Source of the DNA: Streptacidiphilus jiangxiensis
GTDB lineage: Bacteria; Actinomycetota; Actinomycetes; Streptomycetales; Streptomycetaceae
Length of the DNA stretch: 64,000 bases
Direction: 5' to 3'
Assembly: GCF_900109465.1 (NCBI RefSeq)
Contig: NZ_FOAZ01000010.1
Span: 124,001-188,000, forward strand
In this document: positions 34,412-41,812 of the stretch, piece by piece
How the letters are laid out: each line of letters starts with the position of its first letter
How positions within the stretch are numbered: the stretch's first letter is position 1
Program-made: the position numbers and the translations under genes
The notes under the pieces: model-generated
Databases searched by the model: none
What the model was told of the DNA's origin: nothing
The model's input: only the letters and a program-made list of their open reading frames with translations

Positions 34412-35449
34412 GTGACCGCCGCCTCCCGCCGTCTCGACCTTTCCTCCTCCCCACTCGACGCGGCCCGGACCGCGCTCGCCGACGCTCCGTGCTCGGTGTG
34501 GGTGACCGCCCAGGCCAGCCCAGCGGCCCAACGTAAGGGCCGCTACCTCCCCGGCTCCACCGCCCATCCCGGCAAGATGCTCCCCGCCATCGCCCGCCAC
34601 GCCGTCGAGGCCTACACCCGGCCCGGCGACACCGTCCTGGACCCGATGTGCGGCATCGGCACCACCCTGGTGGAGGCCGCCCACCTCGGACGCCACGCGA
34701 TCGGCATCGAACTCGAACACCGCTGGGCACAGGTCGCCCGCAGCAACGTCATGCACGCCCACCGCAACGGCGCGGAAAGCGCCGCGACCGTCTACCGCGG
34801 CGACGCGCGCGACGCCGACCGCATCGTCAAACCCGAGCTGCACGGCAGCGTGAACCTGCTGCTCACCTCGCCGCCGTACGGGGCATCCCTGCACGGCCAG
34901 GTCCGCTCCACCCGGGAGACCGGTAACGACGGCATCGTGAAGTTCCACGACACCTACGGCACCTCGCTGGGCAACCTCGCACACGCTCCCACCGACGAAC
35001 TGCTGGACGCATTCACCCAGATCTTGCGCTCCTGCCGGCCCCTGCTCGCGGACGGCGCCACCGTCGCGGTCACCGCCCGGCCGTGGCGCGAGCACGGTGA
35101 GCTGGTCGACCTACCTGCGGCCGTGGTCGCAGCAGGGCAGGCGGCAGGCCTCGTCCTGGTCGAAAGGTGCGTCGCCCTGCTGGCCGCGGTCCGCGATGGA
35201 CACCTGCAGGCCCGGCCGTCGTTCTTCCAGCTCCGCAATGTCCGCGCCGCGCGGGCAGCCGGCATCCCGATGTCCCTGATCGTCCACGAGGACCTGCTGT
35301 GCCTACGGGCGGTTGGCGACACGACTTCGACCGTACCTCCCCCCCCCCCCCCCCCCCCCCCCCCCCCGCAGCGGAGGCCCCGATCAACGGGCGACTGCTT
35401 GAGCAGCACGAACCGTCACATCAAAGCGATGACCCAGGCGACCACATGA
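34412..35449 (+). CDS. amino-DNA methyltransferase containing a poly-C tract
   Basis: The protein is 345 residues from GTG 34412. Motif I is DPMCGIGTT (77-85) and motif IV is TSPPYG (152-157), the N6-adenine or N4-cytosine type. The fold ends at HEDLLCLRAV (about residue 300). A tail of 11 prolines encoded by the 29-base C run and 26 further residues follow. The stop overlaps the excisionase-like ATG as ATGA at the present tract length. Such methylases are common cargo of actinomycete integrative elements; the target sequence is unknown. No restriction gene is adjacent. Change in tract length would alter only the tail and the link to the next gene, not the catalytic fold. Confidence 0.8.
   Translation: MTAASRRLDLSSSPLDAARTALADAPCSVWVTAQASPAAQRKGRYLPGSTAHPGKMLPAIARHAVEAYTRPGDTVLDPMCGIGTTLVEAAHLGRHAIGIELEHRWAQVARSNVMHAHRNGAESAATVYRGDARDADRIVKPELHGSVNLLLTSPPYGASLHGQVRSTRETGNDGIVKFHDTYGTSLGNLAHAPTDELLDAFTQILRSCRPLLADGATVAVTARPWREHGELVDLPAAVVAAGQAAGLVLVERCVALLAAVRDGHLQARPSFFQLRNVRAARAAGIPMSLIVHEDLLCLRAVGDTTSTVPPPPPPPPPPPQRRPRSTGDCLSSTNRHIKAMTQATT
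35339..35367 (+). repeat. 29-base poly-C homopolymer inside a gene
   Basis: Twenty-nine consecutive C lie near the 3' end of the methyltransferase gene and encode the core of an 11-proline run. At 29 the frame ends at 35449, overlapping the next ATG. One more C (or two fewer) would read through in frame into the excisionase-like protein as one fusion. One fewer would stop at 35402. Such tracts slip readily during replication and also cause sequencing and assembly errors. Confidence 0.85.
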
Positions 35450-35760
35450 CCGACTTCTCCCTCTCAAGGCATTCGACCACGCCTGACGGTCGACTCCTCC
35501 ACGCCAACTCCACCCCCGAGTTCCCGTTCAAGCTCGCCGAGCTGGGCACGTTGCCTCCCGTGCTGGACTTGACCACGGCCGCGCGCCTGCTCGGTATTGG
35601 TCGGAGCACGGCCTACACCCTCGTCCGTGAGGGCCGATTCCCGTGCGAGACGTTCAAGGTTGGCCATCAGCACCGCGTCGCTTCTGCGGTCCTGCTCCGT
35701 CTGCTCGGCGTATCCGTCCCTGAACTGGAAGAGTCCGAGCCTCCCGTTCCACTCGGGTAA
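35446..35760 (+). CDS. excisionase-like helix-turn-helix protein
   Basis: The protein is 104 residues from the ATG that overlaps the methyltransferase stop. VLDLTTAARLLGIGRSTAYT, then LVREGRFPCETFKVGHQHRV, is the MerR-like winged HTH of excisionase-family proteins, in which a DNA-recognition helix precedes a short wing. The protein ends in an acidic tail. It lies 220 bp upstream of the integrase on the same strand, the standard xis-int order of actinomycete integrative elements. It probably bends the attachment site to direct excision. Translational coupling to a methyltransferase is unusual. Confidence 0.8.
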   Translation: MTDFSLSRHSTTPDGRLLHANSTPEFPFKLAELGTLPPVLDLTTAARLLGIGRSTAYTLVREGRFPCETFKVGHQHRVASAVLLRLLGVSVPELEESEPPVPLG

Positions 35761-35764
35761 GCGC

Positions 35765-35802
35765 GTGCCCCCGGTCGGCGCAGCAGGCCCAACCGGGGGC
35801 AC
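35765..35802 (+). terminator. hairpin after the excisionase-like gene
   Basis: GTGCCCCCGGT (35765-35775) pairs exactly with ACCGGGGGCAC (35792-35802) around a 16-base loop. It starts 5 bases after the excisionase-like stop. No T-run follows, as is common in high-G+C genomes. It would separate int transcription from the methyltransferase operon. Confidence 0.6.
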
Positions 35803-35980
35803 GGCCAACTCATCACACCAACCATGAGCAGCGGAGATGTCGTTGACAACGGGGGCCACGCAGCGCGTGGATCGACCACCGACCAGCTGATTGCGTCAGC
35901 AGCCCCGCGACGCCGTCAGCCCACGCTCGCCCACCAGCCGCGATCGGCTGGTGGGCGCTGTGACCGAACGAGAGGTCGTG

Positions 35981-37564
35981 ATGGCCGGAAGTATCTACAA
36001 GCGCTGCGGCTGCAAGGTTCCCGTACTCGACGACGACGGCAACCCCGTACGCGACGCCTCTGGGCGCATTCGCCGCCGGGAACTGGGCACCAACTGCCGA
36101 CAGCTGCGTCGCCCTGGCGGGCGGTGGAACCACCGCCACGGCACCTGGTCGTGGATCCTCCAGGTCCCCACCGGCCCCGACCAGCCCCGCCAGCACTTAC
36201 GACAGGGCGGCCACCAGACCCTCGACGAAGCCGAAGACGCGCTGCGCCACGTCCAGGAACTCCTCGCGCTCGCCGACAAGGCCGATGAGCCCGACCACTG
36301 CCGCGCCGAGATCTCCACCCTGATCCGCGCCGCCCTGCGTGCCAAGGAGCCCCTCCCCGATCCGGAGCAGCTGCGCAGCCGGATCAGCCTCGGGCGCCCC
36401 GTGAACACGGACATGACCGTGGGGGAATGGCTCACGAGCTGGCTGGAGATGAAGCGCGACATCGCCCCCAACTCGCGACGCTTCTACGAGGCCAACATCC
36501 GCCTCTACCTGCTCCCCCACCTCGGCCATCGCCGGCTCGACAGGCTCCGCACCGCGCACCTCCACGCCATGTTCACGGCCATCGAGGCCAGCAACCAGCT
36601 CGTCATCGAGGAGAACGCTGCCCGCGAGGCCGTTGAGCAAGCGCGGAAGAAGGCGTGGGACGAGCGGGGCATGAAAGCCTGCCGCGCCGCCCGACGCAGG
36701 CTGCGTGCCATGCCACCGTTTCGCCGAACCGCCGGGCTCGCCACCATCCACGGCATCCGCGCCACGCTCCGCGCCGCGCTCGCCGACGCCGCCAACGAAC
36801 AACTCGTCATCGTCAACGTCGCGAAACTCGTCAAACTCCCCGCCCGCCGTCGACCCAAGCCAAAGAGCTGGACTCGCGAGCGCGTCGCCCGCTGGCGTGC
36901 CACCGGCGAGCGGCCCTCCCCGGTCATGGTGTGGACCGCCGAACTGACCGCCCGATTCCTCATCGGCAGCGCGGAGCACCCACTCCGAGTCTTGTACTGG
37001 CTCACCGCGCACACTGGTCTACGTCGCGGCGAAGCGTGCGGCGTGCGCTGGGTCGACCTTGACCTCGAAAACCACACTCTGTCCGTGAGCCAGCAGATCA
37101 TCCAGCTCGGCTGGCAGACCCAGGCCAGCCGCCCCAAGTCCGACGCCGGCGAACGCGTCATTGCGCTCGACCCCGCCACCGTCACCCTGCTGACCGAACA
37201 CCGGCACCAGCAGCGCAAGCAACGACTCGCTCACGGCCCGGGCTGGATCGACACCGGCTTGGTCTTCACCCAGGCGGACGACGGGCCACTTCACCCCGCT
37301 CACGTCACCGACGAGCTCCAAAGACTGATCGAGCAACACGACCTGCCGCCGATCCGATTCCAAGACCTCCGCCACGGCGCCGCCACCCACGCCCTCACCG
37401 CCGGAATCGACGCCCGCGTCGTCCAAGAGACCCTCGGTCACTCCTCCAGCACGTTCACCCGCGACACCTACCAGTCCGTCGTCAACGAGGTGAAGCACAG
37501 CGCCGCAGCCGCCCTCGCCGAGATCTTCACGCAGGCCGCCAGGAATCTCAACAGCGCCGGTTGA
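35981..37564 (+). CDS. int: tyrosine site-specific integrase
   Basis: The protein is 527 residues from ATG 35981, with GAGAGG upstream. The N-terminus (SIYKRCGC) and core-binding domain (TVGEWLTSWLEMKRDIAPNS, YLLPHLGHRRLDRLRTAHLH) precede a helical insert and the catalytic domain. Catalytic residues are R348 in TGLRRGEA, R464 in FQDLRHGAATH, H487 in LGHSS and Y497 in RDTYQSV. The usual first His of the H-x-x-R box is Gln here (QDLR), a tolerated variant. It catalyses recombination between the element and the 3' end of tRNA-Lys. It lies 3.2 kb from the right attachment site with the Septu-like pair in between. Confidence 0.95.
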   Translation: MAGSIYKRCGCKVPVLDDDGNPVRDASGRIRRRELGTNCRQLRRPGGRWNHRHGTWSWILQVPTGPDQPRQHLRQGGHQTLDEAEDALRHVQELLALADKADEPDHCRAEISTLIRAALRAKEPLPDPEQLRSRISLGRPVNTDMTVGEWLTSWLEMKRDIAPNSRRFYEANIRLYLLPHLGHRRLDRLRTAHLHAMFTAIEASNQLVIEENAAREAVEQARKKAWDERGMKACRAARRRLRAMPPFRRTAGLATIHGIRATLRAALADAANEQLVIVNVAKLVKLPARRRPKPKSWTRERVARWRATGERPSPVMVWTAELTARFLIGSAEHPLRVLYWLTAHTGLRRGEACGVRWVDLDLENHTLSVSQQIIQLGWQTQASRPKSDAGERVIALDPATVTLLTEHRHQQRKQRLAHGPGWIDTGLVFTQADDGPLHPAHVTDELQRLIEQHDLPPIRFQDLRHGAATHALTAGIDARVVQETLGHSSSTFTRDTYQSVVNEVKHSAAAALAEIFTQAARNLNSAG

Positions 37565-37864
37565 ACCATCTGTCGGTCCGACCGCGCTGCCAGCGTTCCG
37601 GAGCAAGAACCCACTGGACTGAGTCCGGCAGCGCGGCCGGAACACGAAGCTCCAGCCCTTGCCCCGTCATGGCCCGTGCCCTCCGCAGCCACGACCCGCC
37701 AGGCCGCCCTCTCACATGACGAGCCGGTGGCCTGCGTCGTCGGCGCAGAGCAGGTGGACCGCGGGCGTCGTTGCCAGATCGGTGTCGTACGTCACCCCCC
37801 TACCGAGCTCGCACCTCGTCCCGGCCATTTGAAGCCCATTCCGGCAAGGTCTAGTTCCGCGCGC
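37565..37864. other. 300-bp stretch without a gene
   Basis: This lies between the convergent integrase and PtuB-like genes. No domain-bearing frame or clear hairpin was recognised. Confidence 0.35.
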
Positions 37865-38719
37865 TCAATCGCCGAACGCGCCGCGGCAGAATCTTGCATC
37901 ATTGGCCAGGCTTCGGTAGGTAACGCCCATCCAGCTGTTCGGACGCTTGCTGAGCGAGCTGGTCGCGCCTGCGAGTAGATGGGCGCGGACAGCGTCCGCT
38001 CCACCTGAAATCAGCAGGTCGGGAAGCTGGCCGCGAATTTCGCCGATGAATCTGTTGGCTTGAAGGGCATAAGTCCTCCGGAGTCCGAACAGTTTGAAGT
38101 GGTTCCTGGCGCGAGCGGCCAGGACCCGGTCCCAATGGGGTGGAGGGGAGACGAAGAACTCCAGGCGTACGGACCGGTCTTCGTGGACGACGTTGGCGGC
38201 GAGCCACTCTTGGCCGTCGACGTGATCCAGATAAGGGTGGAGGGGGAGATCCTCAATTGCACTGGCTCTCTTGTCGGCTTTCGCCTTATTGCAGTCTGAG
38301 CAGGCCGGTATGAGGTTGAGCGGATCCACGCAGAGAGCCGGGTAGCTGCTCTTGGGCATGAAGTGGTCGAGTTGACTGACTGTCCCGTGGCCGCAGAGGG
38401 GGCACCGTTCGTGCTCCGGAGCACTCATCAGCTCGTCGTAGATGGGTCGGCCAGGACCGTTCACCATGCCGTTCTGGTAGATCCAGTTGACGGCCTTCTC
38501 CTCCTCGCCGACGCCCGGGATCTGGAACATCTCAGGGATGAGAATATGCAGAGTTTGGTCCGTAGCCGCGGTTCGAAACTGCTGCCCGGCCTCATCGACG
38601 GCGTCTGCGGCAGCGAGCAGCCGAGTGCGTCGCATTTGGGTACCCATCTCCCTGGTGAGGGAGATGCAGGTCTCGTAGCTCGCGCGTGCGCTGTGAACGG
38701 GAGGACTTAGAGGCCACAT
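37865..38719 (-). CDS. ptuB: PtuB-like HNH endonuclease (Septu-type)
   Basis: The protein is 284 residues; its ATG shares a base with the stop of the ATPase gene (TGATG). It contains a Cys4 HNH: CPLCGHGTVSQLDHFMP with C106, C109 and H119, then DPLNLIPACSDCNKAKADK with N134, C140 and C143. The N-terminal MWPLSPPVHSARASYETCIS and helical flanks resemble PtuB. HNH nucleases cut DNA, or tRNA anticodon loops in some relatives. Coupling to an ABC-type ATPase with overlapping genes is the two-gene Septu anti-phage arrangement, in which the ATPase controls the nuclease until infection. All metal-binding residues are present. Confidence 0.85.
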   Translation of the reverse strand: MWPLSPPVHSARASYETCISLTREMGTQMRRTRLLAAADAVDEAGQQFRTAATDQTLHILIPEMFQIPGVGEEEKAVNWIYQNGMVNGPGRPIYDELMSAPEHERCPLCGHGTVSQLDHFMPKSSYPALCVDPLNLIPACSDCNKAKADKRASAIEDLPLHPYLDHVDGQEWLAANVVHEDRSVRLEFFVSPPPHWDRVLAARARNHFKLFGLRRTYALQANRFIGEIRGQLPDLLISGGADAVRAHLLAGATSSLSKRPNSWMGVTYRSLANDARFCRGAFGD

Positions 38720-40293
38720 CAGATGTCTTCGCCTGCTGCCTTGTCCGCGAGGAGGATCCTGACGAGACCCTTGGCCTCCCCGCCGAGCTGTCCGCCGAAC
38801 CGCGCCAAGACTTCCTGGTAAGTGCCCAGCTCTCGTACGGCTTCCAGGATCTCTGCGTGGAAGCTGGAGTCCCTGACTTCAAGCCCGAATATCTCGTGGG
38901 TGAGAACACCAACGTTCTCACCGAAGGTCTCGATCTCGGGGCGCTCTGCGCGTCGCCCGATCTTCCAAACGCAGGAGCTTGGAACTTCCTGAAGGACGAC
39001 GGGTGAGTGCGTGGCCACGATCGCGACCCCGTTGCGTTCCGTCAGCAGGCTGGAGAGCGCCTTGATGAAAGATGCAAGCAGCGGTGGGTGTAGGTGGCCT
39101 TCTGGTTCGTCGAGGAGGACGAGTGTCTGTTGGGTCACGAGCTCGGTCAGCCGCGTGATGGTGAGCAGCACGAGTGCGTGGCCTGAGCTGAGCTCTTTGA
39201 AGATCGCAATGAGCCCATCTGGGCTCATCGGGTTTTTCGGGCGTGCCTCATGAACCTCGGCGTTGCGTAGGTGGCGTGCGTAGCCGTGGATTGGTGATTC
39301 CGCGAAGCCTGGGTCGTGTTTGAGCATCTGGAGAACGTGAAGCCATCTGCGGGCCCGGCCAGCTCGTGCGATGTTCTCGACACTGGCGGCGAACTCAGAG
39401 GCTAGGTCGTCGCGCCCCTTGGGACGCCCGTCGTCGGGGGTCAGCAGACCCACGTACTCGTAGCTGGCTGAGAAAAGGGGTGTTCTCGGTATCGCGTTGA
39501 CGGGGTCGAAGGCGCTGAAGGAAATGGAAACGACGGTTGCGAACGGGGTGTCGCCGACGGGTTGATCTGGGTTGTTGCCGATACGGCCAGCACCAGGCTC
39601 CGGTTGATCGGCGTTGACCACCGCCTGGGCGATGCCGCGTAGCAGGGTGGTTTTGCCGACTCCGTTGCGGCCAATCAGGACATGCACGTTGCTCCGTGGT
39701 GCGGAGGCTGGGTCGACTTCGAAGGTCAGCAACGTCGGCTGGCGGGAGGGGTGTGCCGGCGTAACGTAGCCGAAGGTGTAACGCATGAGGCGCTCGCCAC
39801 CACCGGCGATGCGCTTGTACTGGCGTTGCAGCGTTCGGTCGTCGACTGAGCGAAGTAGCGAGGTTTGCGTCACTTCGTGGTGCCGCGCGTTGTCAGCGAT
39901 CCGAACGTCGAAGGCTATGTCGCATAGGGCTTTGAGCAGCGCCTGTCGTTTCACGGGCCCCAGAGCCCGGATGTTGTCGTAGTAGGTGTCGTCCTGACCC
40001 ACAGAGAAGAACACCCTTGGGTCGAGGTCGACAAGTTCCCCCGCGGGGAGAGAGTGGCCACCACGCTCTTGATCAGCGCGCCCGATCTTGACGCGCCCTA
40101 CTAGCTGAGGTGTTGAGTCGGGCCTCTCTCTGAAGAAGAGGTCGTAGCTGGTACGGAACCCGAAGTCGTCCCAGTCATTCGGAAGGAGGACCGCTCGGGC
40201 TGCACTGTTGAATGCCTCCGGGTGGCCGCCCATGTGGCCGACGTGGATACGCAGGGGGTCCTCCTCGGATGAGGGTCGGCGCGTCGGCCGCAT
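38719..40293 (-). CDS. ptuA: PtuA-like ABC-type ATPase (Septu-type)
   Basis: The protein is 524 residues. Walker A is GRNGVGKT (208-215), a signature-like LSSGH lies at 369-373, Walker B is LVLLDEPEGHLHP (391-403), and the H-loop ATHSPVV is near 427. A 200-residue N-terminal segment before the ATPase (SYDLFFRERPDS, DTYYDNIRALGPVKRQALLK) is typical of PtuA-like ATPases rather than OLD nucleases, and no TOPRIM region is seen. It probably holds the HNH partner inactive while bound to ATP. It is the last defence unit before the right end of the island, on the minus strand opposite to int. Confidence 0.85.
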   Translation of the reverse strand: MRPTRRPSSEEDPLRIHVGHMGGHPEAFNSAARAVLLPNDWDDFGFRTSYDLFFRERPDSTPQLVGRVKIGRADQERGGHSLPAGELVDLDPRVFFSVGQDDTYYDNIRALGPVKRQALLKALCDIAFDVRIADNARHHEVTQTSLLRSVDDRTLQRQYKRIAGGGERLMRYTFGYVTPAHPSRQPTLLTFEVDPASAPRSNVHVLIGRNGVGKTTLLRGIAQAVVNADQPEPGAGRIGNNPDQPVGDTPFATVVSISFSAFDPVNAIPRTPLFSASYEYVGLLTPDDGRPKGRDDLASEFAASVENIARAGRARRWLHVLQMLKHDPGFAESPIHGYARHLRNAEVHEARPKNPMSPDGLIAIFKELSSGHALVLLTITRLTELVTQQTLVLLDEPEGHLHPPLLASFIKALSSLLTERNGVAIVATHSPVVLQEVPSSCVWKIGRRAERPEIETFGENVGVLTHEIFGLEVRDSSFHAEILEAVRELGTYQEVLARFGGQLGGEAKGLVRILLADKAAGEDI

Positions 40294-40690
40294 TTCCCCG
40301 AACTCTACCCGCCCTACCCGACAACAGAGTTGGTCAGGGCGGGTGTCTCGGCGCTGCCAGGTAGCCGTCCGTAGCGTGCGTGACGTATCAGCACGGCGTA
40401 CTACGGCACCGCTGCCCGGCTGAGCGACGCATACCAGTGCCAGTACGATCGTCGAGTCGACCGCGAATGCCTACGGCGAGTAATCAACCCATGTACCGCG
40501 GCCACGCTCCTGCCCCATTGATGCACGTGGCCCAAGGCATCTTCATGCTCTCATCGTCACTTCATCCTGACAGAGCGCTAGAGTCGAGGTCCCGAGCGAA
40601 CAAAGCTGGCCGACGCAGAACCAGTGCCGGACAGGCCGACCGGGCGGGCCCTGACGCGGCGATCATTCGTATCCGTTCTTCCGGGCCCGT

Positions 40691-40711
40691 GCTCCCACCC
40701 CGCTCCCACCA
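40691..40711 (+). repeat. paired GCTCCCACC repeats, right end
   Basis: GCTCCCACCC (40691-40700) and GCTCCCACCA (40702-40711) repeat with 11-bp spacing about 68 bp inside the right attachment repeat. They match the pair near the left end in sequence, spacing and strand. They are probably integrase or excisionase arm sites. They lie in a 485-bp gene-free zone (40294-40776). Confidence 0.6.
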
Positions 40712-40724
40712 CGGACACAAAAAA

Positions 40725-40762
40725 GACCTGCGGCTCCATGATCAATCATGAAGCCGCAGGTC
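40725..40762 (-). terminator. terminator of tRNA-Lys
   Basis: GACCTGCGGCT (40725-40735) pairs with AGCCGCAGGTC (40752-40762), with an inner CATGAT/ATCATG stem. On the minus strand it is followed by six T. It is a strong intrinsic terminator 15 bases after the tRNA CCA end, supplied by the element. Confidence 0.8.
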
Positions 40763-40776
40763 AGATACCACCTTGG

Positions 40777-40853
40777 TGGTGCGCCGCCAGGGACTCGAAC
40801 CCCGGACCCGCTGATTAAGAGTCAGCTGCTCTAACCAACTGAGCTAGCGGCGC
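40777..40853 (-). tRNA. tRNA-Lys (anticodon CTT)
   Basis: The minus-strand gene folds as a complete cloverleaf: acceptor GCGCCGC/GCGGCGC, D arm with AGCTCAGTTGGTTAGAGC, anticodon stem around CTCTTAA (anticodon CTT), T arm with GGTTCGAGTCC, and encoded CCA at 40777-40779. It is the target gene of the island; its 3' part was re-supplied by the element. Confidence 0.95.
40779..40840 (-). repeat. right attachment site within tRNA-Lys
   Basis: Bases 40779-40830 are identical to 8232-8283, and 40832-40840 match 8285-8293. Crossover lies somewhere within this block, which spans the acceptor 3' strand to the anticodon arm. Confidence 0.9.
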
Positions 40854-40960
40854 CGGTGTGCCTCGTCTGCGGTTTCCCGCGCCTCGGCACGACAGAAATA
40901 CTACCTGACCTGCAGGGGTGCTCTTGACCACGGCCGTCGCCGGGACGGCGGGGGTACGGG

Positions 40961-41635
40961 TCAGGAGGCGGTGTGGGACTCCTGGGCGCGGCGGATGGAG
41001 GTGGAGACGGCGGAGGAGACGGGGTCGGCGCGGACGAGGCTGCGGAGGAGGTGGCGGGTGGCGCTGTCAGGACGGGTGGGGTGGAGGCGGTTGGTGAGGT
41101 CGACGGTGGCGGCGAGGGTGGTCAGGGCCAGGTCGCGGGGGTGAGCGGAGGAAGGGGAGGCGAGGGTCGCGTCGATGCGGGCGACGCGGGAGGCGCGGGT
41201 GGACGGGTCGGTGAGGGTGTGGGTGGTGACCGGGATCAGGCCCAGGAAGCGGGTCTCGTCGCGGCGCAGGAGGCCTGCCGCCACCAGCGAGTCGAGGTAG
41301 GGCTGGGGCCGGTTTCGACGGCGGATGCGGTGCAGGCAGGTGGAGAGGGTCGCGCCGCGCGAGCTCCAGACGGTCGGCGGGAGGCCCTCGAGGGCGTACT
41401 CGAGAGCGGGGTGCCCTGCGGGCACCGGGAGCCCCGTCGCCTGGACGTACTTGCCGTCGAGGCGGATCACTCCCGCGAGGAGGTGCTCCGCGAGGACTGC
41501 GCCGGCGAGGGCGTAGGCGAGGTAGGACGGCTGCTTGATCCGCTCGTCGCGCAGCCGGGCGCCGAGAAGGAGCAGGTCCTCGGGGAGGCAGGTGAGGGAT
41601 CCGGGCGGGGCGGCACCCCTGAAGCCGTCGTGCAT
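40961..41635 (-). CDS. GOLPH3/Vps74-like (GPP34) protein
   Basis: The protein is 224 residues from ATG 41635. The N-terminal [20 protein letters not shown], the central [20 protein letters not shown], and [20 protein letters not shown] are the standard pattern of GPP34 proteins, whose eukaryotic members bind phosphoinositides at the Golgi. Streptomycetes carry many copies of unknown function. It is the first chromosomal gene beyond the tRNA and is divergent from the flavin oxidoreductase. Soluble, no signal peptide. Confidence 0.9.
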   Translation of the reverse strand: MHDGFRGAAPPGSLTCLPEDLLLLGARLRDERIKQPSYLAYALAGAVLAEHLLAGVIRLDGKYVQATGLPVPAGHPALEYALEGLPPTVWSSRGATLSTCLHRIRRRNRPQPYLDSLVAAGLLRRDETRFLGLIPVTTHTLTDPSTRASRVARIDATLASPSSAHPRDLALTTLAATVDLTNRLHPTRPDSATRHLLRSLVRADPVSSAVSTSIRRAQESHTAS

Positions 41636-41812
41636 GCGGTCCTCCCGGCAGGCGATGAGCGGGACGTTCCCTGTGAGGGGTGTCACGTTCGGGTGAGTCG
41701 CTGCGGTTCCCGGCGCGGGTCGGGGAACAGGACGGCGGGGACGGGGGTTGGCCTGGGGGCAGGAGGCGACACAGACCGCCGCCACATGACCCATGATCCG
41801 TGGAGCCGCACG

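Larger units (their letters stand above)
8232..40840. mobile_element. integrative defence island in tRNA-Lys(CTT)
   Basis: The element is bounded by the 52-bp direct repeat of tRNA-Lys, 32,547 bp from repeat to repeat. The right copy completes the intact tRNA-Lys gene; the left copy is only its 3' part. The integrase (35981-37564) and an excisionase-like gene (35446-35760) lie near the right end, and pairs of GCTCCCACCA repeats with 11-bp spacing lie inside both ends. Cargo: Mza-like operon, DNA methylase with Vsr, DrmA/DrmB, Nudix, dGTPase, tandem methyltransferases and Septu-like PtuA/PtuB. No conjugation (FtsK-like Tra) or replication gene was found, so it looks like a site-specific genomic island rather than a complete AICE. 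Confidence 0.88.

Noticed and set aside
40973-41812. Long plus-strand frame leading into the flavin oxidoreductase
   Set aside because: It is the antisense shadow of the GOLPH3-like gene, Gly/Glu/Arg-rich without similarity; the family domain starts after 41813.
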